Origin: Beta vulgaris subsp. vulgaris
Lineage: Eukaryota > Streptophyta > Magnoliopsida > Caryophyllales > Amaranthaceae
Assembly (NCBI RefSeq): GCF_026745355.1
Contig: NC_079206.1
Location: 23,181,399-23,245,398, forward strand
Length of the DNA stretch: 64,000 nt
Reading direction: 5' to 3'
Shown: positions 35,529 to 47,900 of the stretch, piece after piece
How positions within the stretch are numbered: the first letter of the stretch is position 1
Layout of the letters: each line of letters begins with the position of its first letter
The notes under the pieces: generated by a model
Database searches by the model: none
The model's input: only the letters and a program-made list of their open reading frames with translations
Told to the model about the DNA's origin: nothing
Position numbers and translations under genes: made by a program

Positions 35529-37479
35529 TGATAAGTGCGCAAAATAATATATTTATCTCCCCTTATTTTATTATTATAAGTGTGTTTATATAATTATTTA
35601 ATACATTTTATATATTTTTAATACTATTAGATATAATCTGCTATGTTTTTATTTATTGCTAATTTACTTAATTATAATGTTTTTGTTTCATGATGAATCT
35701 TGGTCCAAAGAATGAAGAAAGAGTCAAAGCCCAATTCCCCATCTTCAAAATCAGCCCAAAGAAAGGAAGAAAAAGAAAGAGAAAAGAAAAACAAAACAAA
35801 AGAATAAGAGAAGGAATACGTGAAATAAAACAAAAGAAGAAAATAGAAGAAGAAAGAAAACAGAAACAGAGGAACGCATCCTCTTCCTCTACGGTCTTCT
35901 CTTCGACGCACCAACACCACCCCTCCACATCATCTCCTCCTTTAAAACCGCTTCTTTCCACCACCCTCTTCCACCAATCACAAAACTTGCATCAATCCAC
36001 CAATAAGATGAAGCCCAGCAGCTGCAAGTGGCGCCGCAAACCGACTACGAAGGGCGGTTTCTAGGGCGAAAACTTGGAGCCCAATCCTCTTCTTCAATTG
36101 GTCCGAAAACACTTATTTGGGCGGCGAAAATGGGTATAAATACCCCATTAAGGTCCAAAAATCAGATTATGCAAGAAATTCCACAGAAACTTGAGTGAAA
36201 AATCAGAGAAAAATTACGTGAGGCTTCGAGGCTAAGTGTGGGGGTGCGCGAGTTCGACGGAAGATAGCCTTGGGTTGGAGTCCTAGCACACAACCGGGGA
36301 GGGTGAAGTTCAAGCTCGATTGTAGGTGCGAAATCCGAATTTCGAAGGCGAATTTCCGCGCTTTACATAAGTCTTCTTTCTTTCTCTTGCACTTTCATAT
36401 TAGCTTTGAAGTTTCTTGATTATAATTTCTAAATTTCATAGTATGTATGAATTATATTAGTCTAATTATGTTGGATTGTAATGTTGAATTTGTTAGTTTG
36501 TTTCGAAAAGTAGATTGTGAATTCAATTGGATTATGTTGTGAATTATGTTGTTGGATTTCATAATTGATTTAAAAGTGTGGATGATATGGTTTGAATTGA
36601 AAGTTGGATTGGAATATTTGGAACGAGTTTGAATCATATGGATTGAAGTATGTTTGGATTGTGGTGTTGAATATGGAGTGGAATTCAAGATTGTTGATCT
36701 TAGGTACATGAGTTATATTTGTGTGTATGTTTTAGATTTCAATGTTATGCTTAATTTGCTATCTTATTAGGTATAAAATTGAGATTATTGCTAGTTATGT
36801 GATTTAGCCTAGTCTAAATTGTATAACAACAAGTGGCAACTAGTTTAATTTAGGCCTGCAAAGATGGTTGTAAGTTCAAACTAGAATATAACTTGGATTA
36901 GTTCTTTAAACATAAAGATATGTTATGTTTGAATTAACTAGGGATTAATGATGTACTTCTCGTTCTATAATGCTTCTAGTTTAATCGTCGGAAGTTGCGA
37001 AATACTTGTGGTGATTAGATTAGTTTAGAATCGATATTCGGCCTAGTTCAATGTTGATTAAAAGTATGGAAGTATAGGGGAGTTTGGCTACTTGAATTCC
37101 TACAGTTAATCTATCTAATCAATCTTGGATTCATGAAATTCGAAGTATAATCGAGGTCAGGAAATGATTAATCTCTGAAAATATTATGAGCGTAAAGCGG
37201 AATTACTTGTCATCACTTGTATATATAAGATAGATTTATCTTTAGTAGTTTGTAAATTCATAAAAACGTCTTGTAAACCCCCCAAAACAACGTGAATATG
37301 TATATATTAGTAAATAACATGTATATAATAGTTAAGTACTCTTAATTAGTTGAACTTGGATTTTAGGATTATATAAACCTCTCCGTGGGATCGACCCTTA
37401 TTTATCGCTGTACTAAACTTAGATAATATTAATGTGGATAAAATAAGGTTTTAATTTATACGCATAACGACACGTACCA
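35529..37479 (+). repeat. 3' LTR of the Athila element (1951 bp)
   Basis: It pairs with 25301-27230 over its full length, starts TGATAAGTGCGC, ends CACGTACCA and is followed by AAGAT. TATAAATA is at 36135-36142. Confidence 0.95.
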
Positions 37480-37484
37480 AAGAT

Positions 37485-40400
37485 CATGATGTCGTGTGAA
37501 ACGAAGTGGAAGGAGTGGTTTGATGAAGCGGTTTATGGGTTTTCGGAAGGCAATTAATGAAGTTACTCCTCTTAACTCTAGATTAATTGAACGCTTAATT
37601 TTGGGCGTAATTCAGAGTGATGTGTTTAATTTTTGGACGGAAGGTGTGAAAAGAAAAAGAAACAAGGAAATGTTGAAAAAATATTAACTCTTGCATATGA
37701 TAAAATTTTCGGTCCATAATATACAAACTACAAGCATACCAAATATGTGTAAGGACACTCAGGGTAATATTCAGAGACATATGTGAGTCCTTATACTTGA
37801 CCCTAGGTGTATGAAAATTAATTCATGGAGATTGCAGTAATACTTAGTAAGAAACAATTTGGGGGAAACCATATCATGTGCACATTTAAACGATCTTTAT
37901 CATTCCTAGTTCCAAGCGTATCTTTTCAAACCTGTCCCTATATAGAGGTTTAGCCAATATGTCAGCTATTTGATTTTCAGTAGGACAGAAATCAACTTTG
38001 ACTAACCCTTTCTCTACATTGTCGTTTAGGAAATGATGTCTAATGTGTATATGTTTGACACTAGAGTGATGAACTGGATCCTTCGAAATACAAATTGCAC
38101 TAGTATTGTCACAAAATATAGGAACACACTTGAATTTTATGCCAAAGTCACGTACCTATTGCTTGATCCACAATACTTGAGAACAACATGCAGCAACAGC
38201 CACGTATTCAGCTTCTGCTATGGAAAGAGCAACGGTATTTTGTTTCTTTGAGCTCCAAGAAACCAAGCTTGATCCTAGGAACTGGACAATACCAGATGTG
38301 CTTTTGCGATTCACCAAGTCTCCAGCATAGTCAGCATCGGAATAGCTTACAAGATCAAAGATGTCACTTCGAGGATAGAACAAGCAAAGATCATCACTTC
38401 CTTTCAAATATCTAAGAATCCTTTTAACAGCTGTCATATGGGATTCCTTAGGATTTGATTGGAATCTTGCACATAAACCAACACTAAAGGATATATCAGC
38501 TACTTGCAGTTAGATAGAGTAAGGAACCAATCATACCTCTATAGAGTTTCTGATCTACGGACTTACCACTTTGATCCTCATCTAACCTTGTACCTGTTCC
38601 TATAGGAGTATGGTTTGTTTTTGCTTGATCCATTCCATATTTTTTCAATAACTCTTTTACGTATTTTTGTTGATGGATCATTGTTCCTCTTCAGTTTGCT
38701 TGATTTGCAAACCAAGAAAGAATTTAATTCTCCCATCATACTCATTTCAAATTCATACGCATTAACTCAGCAAATTCTTTACAAAGAGATTCGTTAGTTG
38801 CACCAAAAATTATATCATCCACATAAATCTGAACCACTAGGATGTCTGTTCCTTTGATCGAAGGAACAGGGTCCTATCAACTTTGCCTCTTATAAAATCA
38901 TTGAAAGTAAGAATTTTGAATGTCTTTCATACCATGATCTAGGAGCTTGCTTAAGCCCATAAGGAGCCTTGTCTAGCTTATAGACATGTTTGGAAGATCC
39001 GGGTTTTCAAAACCAGGAGGTTGTTCCACATAGACGTCTTCAATCAAATATCCATTTAAAAAGGCACATTTGACGTCCATTCGGTACAACCTAAAACCCA
39101 TGAATGATGCAAAGGCAATCAAAATTCTTATTGCTCTATTCTTGCTGCAGGGCAAAGGTTTCATAAATCAATACCTTCTTGTTGATTGTAACCCTTTGGC
39201 TACGAGTCTGGCTTTGTTTCTTATGACTGTTCCATGCTCGTCTAGCTTGTTCCTGAAGACCCATTTTAGCCAATTACCTTTTGGTTCTTAGGCTTGGTCT
39301 CAAGTGCCAGACCTTGTTCCTCTGGAACTCATTCAGTTCCTCTTGCATGGCGTTTATCCAGTCAGACTCCAGTAGGGCATCATTGTGATCTCGTGGTTCT
39401 GTCATAGACAAAAAGGCATGGAAAGCACAAAAATTTTTCATTAGGATCTCGTTTGAGTTCCCTTTTCAATATCACTTACTATTAAATCCAATGGATGGAT
39501 TTTAAGTGTTTCCAGGTCTTGGTTCAATCTTCTTGTCTTGCTCCTCCAATTTGAGGAGCTTCATTGTCTCGTCTTCTGGATGAATTTCTGGTGCCTGTTC
39601 CTCCTGTATAACAGGATCAGGAACATATTCTTTTTAGAAATATGCTTTTTGTCGTTACCTGCAGGTGTTAGTTCCTCATCAATGTTTACTGACTCCTCAA
39701 TACGAGTCAGTCCTATTTCAAAGTCATTTTCATGACTTGGTTCCTGCAGAGAGTTAGTTTCATCGAAAATAACATGGATACTTTCCTCAACACACATTGT
39801 TCTTTGTTGTAAACTCTATATGCCTTACTACTTAAAGCATATCCAATAAAAACAGCCTCATCGCTTCTAGCATCAAACTTTCCTAAATTGTCTTTACCAT
39901 TATTATGTACAAAGCATTTACAACCAAAGAATTCTAAAGTATGAGATATTGGGTTTTCTTCCTTTAAGTAGCTCATAAGGGGTCTTTAAGATGATAGGTC
40001 TTAGCATGACTCTATTGATAATATGCATCGTATTCACTGCTTCGCCCAGAAATTCTTCGGAAGATTGCTTGCTATATCATCGTTCTTGCCATGTCCTCCA
40101 AAGTGCGATTCTTCCGTTCTACCACGCCATTTTGTTGTGGGTTCTAGGAGCTGAGAAGTTGTGATCAGACCTTCATGCCTGCAAAACTCATCAAATTTTG
40201 AGTTTTCAAACTCTACCATGATCAGAACGCAAGTGCTTAATCTTTAAAACCACTTATTCTTTGAGTTCTTTTAGCAAAGTTAACAAATTCTCAAATGTTC
40301 TCATCTTTGCTATGAAGAAAAATAACCCAAGTGATCTTGAAAAATCATCAACTATTACAAGTACATATCTCTTACCAGATCGACTTTGGATTCGAACGGG

Positions 40401-41000
40401 CCACACAAGTCCATATGAATCAATTCAAGGGACTTTGTGAGCTTACCATTTTTTTGACTTGAACGAGGATCTAACTTGTTTACCTTTTGCACAGGGTCCA
40501 CAAACTTCATGGTTTGAGACTTTGATAGTTGGTAATCCAACACCAAGTCCTTACCACTTAGCTTCTGGAGTAATGTCATGCTTGTGACCACATCTTTTAT
40601 GCCAAAGAAGTGGTTCATTATCACGACACTTAAACAGTTAGTTGTTCCTAGGAACAAGGTTGAGATCAACAACATAGGTGTTTCCCTTTCCTTGTTCCTT
40701 CTAGAATTTTGGTACCTGTTCCTGTATTGCTTACTATAAATGTTCATCAGTAAAATTTACACTGTTCCCTTTGTCGCAAAATTGAGAAATACTAAGCAGA
40801 TTATGTTTTAAACCCTCGACCAAAAATACATTGTCTATGGAATGTGACTTAGACTTTCCTACCTTCCAATTGCAACTATGTTACCGGTAAGATTGTCTCC
40901 AAAGGTCACAGTTCCTCCATCATAGGCTGAAAGCGAGAGAATTTCTCTTTATCTCCTGTCATGTGTTTAGAACAACCGCTTCGAGGTACCACAGGTTGTT
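37485..41000 (-). pseudogene. SIRE pol remnant: protease, integrase, RT, RNase H
   Basis: Read leftward: protease text near 40985 (GCSKHMTGDKE), with the usual DSGCS start damaged by a base loss; gag-pre-integrase near 40600; and integrase fragments, including LELIHMDLCGPFESK (about 40400) and FGCKCFVHNNGKDNLGKFDARSDE (about 39900). RT follows with RLYRMDVKCAFLNGYL (39080) and an intact YVDD coded near 38820. RNase H has VSYSDADYAGD and KSTSGIVQFLGSSLVSWSSKKQ (38340) and ends near 37870. Many frameshifts separate these pieces. 37485-37790 is spacer between pol and the Athila insertion, with no supported gene. Confidence 0.85.
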
Positions 41001-41730
41001 CCCCCTCACTTTAGCCTGCATCAAAGCAATCAGTCAGTGGTAGGAACCCAGTTTGACTTGGGTTCCTCTGTTGGGCTATATTTCTCTTAGCTTTCCAAAC
41101 TTGTTTATTAAGTGGGTTTCATTTCAATATGTTCTTCTCTGGAGGAACAGTCAGACACTAAGTGTCCACTGTTCCCACAGTAAGAGCATATTCGGCTGCT
41201 TGGAAGATCAACATATTTTTTCATTTTGTTTTTCTTCTTGTGATTGAAACCTAGCCCACTTTTTTCCTTCATTTTTATATTTTTGTATCCAACTTACTGG
41301 ATCAGGAAGAGTTGTTCTTGAAGTTCCATTTTCTCTTTAAGTACAGATATTTACTCAAAACTTTTTCATGTTCGAATTTTAATTTTCGAACTCGGATCTT
41401 GTATTTATAGAGGAACTGGTTCCTTCAGGAACAAATAGTTTCAATTCAGCCATTTCCATATTCAAGAAGTTTTTCATTTTTAGCATTTTCAAAAGCTTCT
41501 CGAATACGTCGGTTTTCATCAAATACTTCAAAGAATCTTTCTTCAATGTTTGCATTCACCGTTTTAAACCAATTTGAATGTCCTTTGGTGACTTCCAAGG
41601 CTTTTTCTAAATTTCCTTCTCTAACACAAATTGCCTTGTAGTCATCTAAGGTTTCCAAAAGTAGTTTTATTAGTTGATTCTTTGAAAGTTCTTTTAACTC
41701 TTCTTCTATAACATTTATGCGTACCTTGTT
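41001..41730 (-). pseudogene. SIRE gag, second part (interrupted by CACTA-2)
   Basis: An open stretch (41730-41446) rich in Glu, Lys and Leu (VIEEELKELSKNQLIKLLLET) is a likely coiled coil, the usual C-terminal gag segment of this lineage. A further CCHC-like knuckle (CSYCGNSGH) is coded near 41190 in a shifted frame. The first gag part is at 57860-59135, on the other side of CACTA-2; the split falls just after the CLMAKTDEEEDLPDS region. Confidence 0.8.
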
Positions 41731-42360
41731 CACTACAAAAAAAAACTAAATATAGAGGTAACCCAAAATTGCATCTAAATATACATCTGTAGCCTCTAAT
41801 GGTGTTTAGAAGCAATTTTTTTGCTGCCTCTAATTAGTCCGTCGCTATATAGGTTGCCCCTAATGCCACCTTTTAGAGACAGACAAGTTATGTTGTTGCT
41901 AATTGTTGGTTGCCCTTAATGCCACCTTTTAGAGACAGACAAGTTAAGGTGTTGCTAATTGTTGGTTGCCCCTAATCCCACCCTTTTGAGGCACAAAACT
42001 TGAATTGTTGCTAAAGCCACTTACATTTAGAGGCGACCACCAGGCAGTCGCTAATTATAGGTTGCCTCTAATGCCATATTTTTGGGGCACACATGTTACA
42101 TTGGTGATTAGACCATTTATATTTAGAGGCAACCATAAGTTTGTCTTAATTTTAAGTTGCATCTATTACTTAGTTTTTGGGGCACACAATATTGTTTCTA
42201 AACCACTTATGTTTAGATGCAACTATAAATTTTGCCACAGATATATTTAGATGCAATTACGTTCATAGGTTCAAAAAAATTTAGGGGTATTTATACATGT
42301 TCTCCTAATTATATTTAGATGCAACTGAAAAATTTTATAAAATAGCTTTTAGATGCACCA
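41731..42360. repeat. CACTA-2 left terminus and subterminal repeats
   Basis: TTAGAGGCAACC-like units and their inverse (GGTTGCCTCTAAT) recur at least ten times in both orientations, for example near 41790, 41855, 42030, 42060 and 42125. Two adjacent stretches carry the same GCCACCTTTTAGAGACAGAC near 41868 and 41926. The same motif recurs at the right end near 57793 (TTAGAGGTGACC). Confidence 0.8.
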
Positions 42361-43334
42361 AATTTTTATAATGATATTTAATAAATGCTACGTAATTTTT
42401 AATTATTTTTATTTATTTACTTATTTTGCCTAATAATTCAGAAAATTAACATAAATGGAAGAAAGAAATTATAGATTATCAAAGAAAGAAATATGCATTT
42501 ATTAAAAGTGACCACTATACACAATCCAAAATAATATCCATAGATGGTGAAACATAATAACCTAGAAAGTTTTAACATAATCATTCCCGTAATCTAAGGA
42601 GCCAAAATCTAAGTAACTTAAGCTATATAATAGAGATGCACCATCTGCCAATCTGTTCAAAAAGTATGTGCCAAAAAATCTCCTAAATATGCAACTGCTT
42701 ACATCTTCACTAATAGTTATAAGCCGGGCTTAGTAATACCATGTAACCTCGTCGTCACTAACACTAGTATCACTAACAATCTCTATGATCTGATATTCTT
42801 CGCTTTCAAACTAGAGCAGAATATCCATCCCCTTTCAAGAGCTCTATGAATGATCACTGTTTTCACTTTCACTGTCCTTATGTATGTCTTCTTGGTCAAA
42901 GATCATGACCCGTTGTTCGTCCTCTTCCTGTAAGACTCCTTCTAGGAGCAACCAATCCTGAGTACAAACCAAAAAGATCCAGCATTAAATACAGAAATAA
43001 CATATATAATAAAAAGACAAATAACTGTACAGCATGAAACCACAAATAGATCACCCAACTAGCTATGGTGGACACTTTGAAGGCTGCAATTGAAGAGATT
43101 GAAATGAAAAAGCTGCAATTAATAAAGTGACACTTTGAAGGCGGCATTTGGCAAAAAATTAAAACGAAATAATTGTCAAAGTTGATAGTTTCCTTTCCTA
43201 AAAAAACAAATGTAGCAAAGAAATATAGAAAGAGGGAGTGTTATGCATGGTTAATTTGTTCATATCTTTGAATCAGGTTGTGAGATAGTTCCATTGTTTT
43301 AATTTTTCTTTTTTTGGTTTTTAATGATTTTAAG

Positions 43335-43420
43335 GGTGCATATCGTGATGATGATGGGAAACATGTTGTATTGGATTGTGTCCGAGAAGCTGAAGCCAGA
43401 ATTGCTGGTAATCTAAACAT
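43335..43420 (+). pseudogene. Captured exon of a mitochondrial-type aspartate aminotransferase
   Basis: The translation GAYRDDDGKHVVLDCVREAE followed by ARIAGNLNM matches the N-terminal substrate-entry segment of plant mitochondrial-type aspartate aminotransferase (family pattern GVGAYRDDNGKPVVLxCVREAE...). The stretch is bounded by a T-rich intron-like sequence ending in AG (43334) and by a GTAAGT donor (43421), so one exon with flanking intron appears to have been copied from genomic DNA. The rest of the enzyme, including its pyridoxal-phosphate lysine region, is absent. It lies in CACTA-2 between the left terminus and TNP2. CACTA elements are known to pick up host gene pieces. Confidence 0.7.
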
Positions 43421-44383
43421 GTAAGTGCTCATTTTTGTTGTTACGTCTGAGATTAATATCAATTCTTATTTGTGTGAAATTGTAGCTGTAAATCCTACTT
43501 TGCTCCTATTTCGAGCAGAGTTAGCAGATGATCTTGCAGCTCATTTGGTTGCTGTTGAATTCGACAGTGGAACTAATTTTGTGATGCTAAGTTTGTGAAT
43601 TTAATTTAAGCTTTTGGGACTTTAGCTTCTTTTAAAACCTGGGTTGAGTTTTGTTATCGGTTCACTTCAACATATAAAATAATGTTACAGTTAAAATCAG
43701 CTTTGATCAGCAAACATCAGTTTCAATCGATACAATGGAGTTTCAGTTTGTGAAATCTAGTGAACTGTGTTAGTAGAGAATCATCAAAAATCTTCTCCAC
43801 TATGTTTGAATCAGTTCTAATTGGTCATTAAAGATATGTTAGAATCAGTAGAAATAAGTTATAATCTGTATAAATAATTACATCTCTGTAGAAACAAGTG
43901 AAATGGACAGGGCCTATGTCAGGTTCTAGGCTAGTGGAATTTGTTAGCTTCCGATCCAGTACTTTATTTTCCTCCAAAATTCATAAGCAAAACATCGCAG
44001 GAGTTGGGGGGGATACCTTTAATACAGGCAAATTTGTCCCTTTTTATCTAGATATCTTTGATATTTTGTTAAAAAATCAACATGGCTTTGTTTTAAGGGC
44101 TGGAGAGAATACTCCATTGATGTTATACAAAGGGTGTGTGATTATGTTGTGTGAGGTACAGCAGAAGCATTTGGTCCAATGAAAGTTGTGACTAAGTATT
44201 GCAACGAAGAATAAGTAGTTTGATTAATATAGAAGTTTCAGGGGAATGGCTGGAGGTACTAACTCTAATGCTGAGTACAAAAATTCACCTACATTTTTGT
44301 GTTTGATAGGGAATATCTTCCTATGCTGAGTACTAACTCTAATGCTGAGTACATTTTTGTGCTTAAGTTCTTAGTAGACAAGG

Positions 44384-44452
44384 TCAACAACAACAACAAC
44401 AAACAAAACAACAACACAACAACAACAATAACAACAACAACGACAAGAGGTC

Positions 44453-44495
<43 letters not shown>

Positions 44496-44520
44496 TAATA
44501 ATAATAATAATAATAATAAT
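44384..44520. repeat. Microsatellite (CAA)n followed by (ATA)n
   Basis: CAACAACAA-type repeats run from 44384 to about 44494 with one short interruption (GACAAGAGGT), then ATAATAATA to about 44520. Confidence 0.95.
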
Positions 44521-44577
44521 AGAATTAAAGGGACGTAATTAGACCTTCTGATTTGAAAAAAAAAAAATTATTAATAA

Positions 44578-44964
44578 CTAAATTGAACCAAAAAAATACT
44601 TTATACCTTCAGAATCATCAACCATCTTCTTCCTTCCCCTTACTTCCAGCCGCAATTTTCGGGATGAAACCCTTGCTTTCTTGCGTTCCTTTTCGTTGAC
44701 CAGTTCGCTCCCCTTTGCTGGAAGGGCACAAACAATTTGCCTACCTTCTGCAACCTCTTCTGCAATGGTTCGCATGACTTTGTCGAAAGCTGCTTTGGCA
44801 AATACACTCATGAATGGCGTTGTTGATTCGGTTCCCCTCAAAGAAAGATAAAAATCAAGGAATTTTCTTTCACTGATATGCTCGAAACAAAGTTTCAACC
44901 ATGCTTTTCGTTGTGGATCTTGTTCAATTTCATAAGCAATTTTTAATGGTGTTAAATCAACCAT
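44578..44964 (-). CDS. Hypothetical 128-residue protein in CACTA-2
   Basis: An open frame starts at ATG 44964 in a good context (AAAAATGG) and ends at a TAG at 44578. The product starts MVDLTPLKIAYEIEQDPQRK and has an amphipathic Leu/Phe pattern with KLCFEHISERKFLDFYLSLR. A basic tail (KERKKARVSSRKLRLEVRGR) resembles a nuclear targeting signal. I do not recognise the family. It runs opposite to the transposase genes, so it may be captured host sequence or an accessory element gene. Composition is less AT-rich than its surroundings. A chance open frame cannot be excluded. Confidence 0.4.
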   Translation of the reverse strand: MVDLTPLKIAYEIEQDPQRKAWLKLCFEHISERKFLDFYLSLRGTESTTPFMSVFAKAAFDKVMRTIAEEVAEGRQIVCALPAKGSELVNEKERKKARVSSRKLRLEVRGRKKMVDDSEGIKYFFGSI

Positions 44965-44999
44965 TTTTGGGTGTTTTGGGGTTAGGTTTACCGGAAAAA

Positions 45000-47900
45000 G
45001 GGAAGGGATTGGTGTTGTACAGGACCGAAGAGTGGAGGAGGCCGAAGGGAAGGGAATGATGAACCGGAAAAGAGGATGGGGATTCGGGTTTAATGGGAAT
45101 TAATTAAGGGGTCATATAGTTGGTTTGGCAAAGGGAAGGGGAGACGTTATTAGCAGGTTTGTTTCGTTAAGGCGGGAATCTAATTTAGAATTTAAAAAAT
45201 TTCCCTCCTTATGTTTTTTTTTTATATCTTTGATTTTTGTGTTTGAAAAACTTTGAAATTATACCGTAAATAATTTATAAGATATTTCGTCTCGGGAAAA
45301 AAATATTCATTTATTGTTCCTTATGAAATAAAGGACATGTTCTCTTCCGTATAAAACAGCTGAACTGAACTGAATTGAATTGAAATTGTATTAAATTGAA
45401 TTGAATTAAATTCAATGTAATAAATATATAAATAATATTAAACAATAATTATAATGATAAATAATAATAATGAATAATAATAGTATTTTGGATATTTTTA
45501 AATGATAGTTATAAATAAATAATATTAATAATCATAAATTAATAATAATAATTAATGATAATAATGATAATTGCATCATATAAAAACTGTTTTGACGCGA
45601 TTTTATTGGTTTATGAGATAAAAAACGTGGGTTTATGTGTGCTTTTGACCTAAACCATGTTCATCCTAATAATAATAATAATAATAGTAATAATAATGAG
45701 TAATAAAGCTACAATAAACAAAATTATATAAAACAACAACAAAGACGATAACAATAATAATAATATTTAACAAAATGGTTATATAAAAGATTGGAGATGA
45801 ACTGAACTGAACTGATTGGAGCTGAGTTGAACTGAAATGAACGAAACTAATATATACTTGGAGCTGAACTGAACTGAACTGATTTATGCTTAACTCATCA
45901 ACTGAACTGAAAATTAGTTGAGGAGACAAGGCCCTAAGATAAATTTCTACATGATCACATACACGTTGTCATAATATTGGCAACAATTGAATATTTTCAG
46001 AATTTTCTATTTGAAGCAAATAATGCATGTCATCACCGATCACTTCTTAACAAAGACTAAATTTATTGATTTATATTTATTATGAGCATAAGTTGCCAAT
46101 AACTCTATTATGAAGATTGTATTAATAACTCACCAAACTAATTTATCGACACATGAAATGTCTTACCCTAATAAATTGATCGATTTGATTGTGTCATGAG
46201 TGAAAGTTAACCAATTAACTTGTGCATAAATATTCATCATTGTACTGGCTCCATTTAAACTTCTTTGTTGTTTTGATTGTGGTTTGAATAATTACCGCCT
46301 ATATAATTCTATAGCCTTTGATGAGGAGCTTAAGATTATGCACCAGACCCTGACATGGTGCGTGGTTCTTGGTTCATGTATGATAGATGCCCTTATATTA
46401 TTATTGTCATGTCTTCTATCTTTATGCACCAAATTAGGTTCATTCAAAGATGGAGCGAGGTTGTTGGTGGTAGCCCGGTGTAGTTGGCCTAATCATACGA
46501 GGATGGTAAATCCGAGGGTCAAGGGTAATTGGAAGATTTTGATTATAACGAGCGGTTATGATGGTGTTGTTTCACATCTACGTACTAGGTAATTTCAAGG
46601 TGTTGGAGGAATTTTGTTGATAGTCATAATATTGGTGATTCGATTTCATTTATTTATTTAGAACACTCACTCACAAATCACTTAAAAGAAAATTTACAAA
46701 TCACATTATAAATAAAAATCACGCAAATCACTCAAACAATCAGGAAACTTTATCTCTATTTAAAATAATAATTAAATTATTACTTTCTTATAGTGTTTCC
46801 TATATATAATAAAACTTTTACATTAATAGAATTGGACGTATCTTTTTCTATTATATAGTAGCGATTAATTATCAAGGTAAAAAGGTTTATCTAAAATATA
46901 TATCATTCAAGAATTAAAGTACAACATATCTCTATTATATAACGAAAGGGGGAGAGCTATGGTGTCCCCGAATGAAGAGACTATATGTTACCCCCTTCCC
47001 ATTCTAAATTACAAATTTTCTTACAAATCAAAGGTGGCTTAAAACAAAAATACCAATTACAGCACTACGAAATCAGTAAAGTGTGATCATTAATATAAAA
47101 TGACTAAAGTAGAGTAGGATATATTTGTGTATGTAAGGAAGGTAATAATCAAGTTTGTGACACGGGTCATTTTTACGGTAATAAAATTGACGTATTTAAG
47201 GCAAAAGTTATTACTCCCATCCCACAATAGTTAATTGTATATTTGCGTTAAGCAAGAAGTTTTATAAATAAAATATTCAATGAATATTTTTTAGTATATA
47301 TAATCAATATAAAAACTTCCATTACATTTTAGCATGACATCGATCAGCTACATCAGTCATTGAACGCACGAGTCTTAAACTTGTTTTAACATATATTTTT
47401 ATTACATTATATGATTATATAAGAACTTTAAATCATGATTATTCAATCTTATATAATAATTATAATAATTATAATTTCAATAAATTTGGGAAAAAAACAA
47501 CTATTTAATGGATAAAAAAAAAACAACAATTATTACTTCAATTTAAATTAAGTTCAGTTAAGCTCTCAATTTTCGTCTCTTATCCAGTTCAGTTCAGTTA
47601 AGCTCTCAATTTTCGTCTCTTATCCAGTTCAGTTCAGTTCAGTTCATTACATTATATGATTATATGGGGATAACATGCCATTAGTGATATTCAGTTCAGT
47701 TCAATTCAAGTGTTTTGAGGAAACGTTTAGAGGTCTTGAGAGACACGTATTTCTCAAACTGATGTGTTAAAAAATTGGAAGAATTTAGAATTGGAAAATT
47801 GAAATCATAAGTAAAATAAAAAAGTATAAATAATTTGTGACATAAAGAAGTAAAAAGTAAAAAAAGTAATCCATTCCCTCAAAAAATTGAAATAATAAAA

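Larger units (their letters stand above)
25301..37479 (+). mobile_element. Athila-lineage Ty3-gypsy element, complete (12,179 bp)
   Basis: Two LTRs (25301-27230 and 35529-37479) enclose a primer site, gag, protease, RT/RNase H and integrase. AAGAT flanks it on both sides (25296-25300 and 37480-37484). The primer site TGGCGCCGTTGCCGGGGA and the RT motif FMDDF are typical of Athila. It is inserted in the SIRE spacer between pol and the envelope-like ORF, on the opposite strand. No envelope-like ORF is found in its own 3' region. Confidence 0.95.

Noticed and set aside
37496..37687. 63-codon plus-strand frame right of the Athila element
   Set aside because: It lies in the SIRE pol-to-envelope spacer on the wrong strand, with no recognisable domain.
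46284..46592. 102-codon open frame in the CACTA-2 upstream region
   Set aside because: No recognisable domain, AT-rich context and no splice or promoter support.
47063..47080. CACTACGAAATCAG as a possible further CACTA terminus
   Set aside because: No subterminal repeats follow it and no matching inverted end was found.
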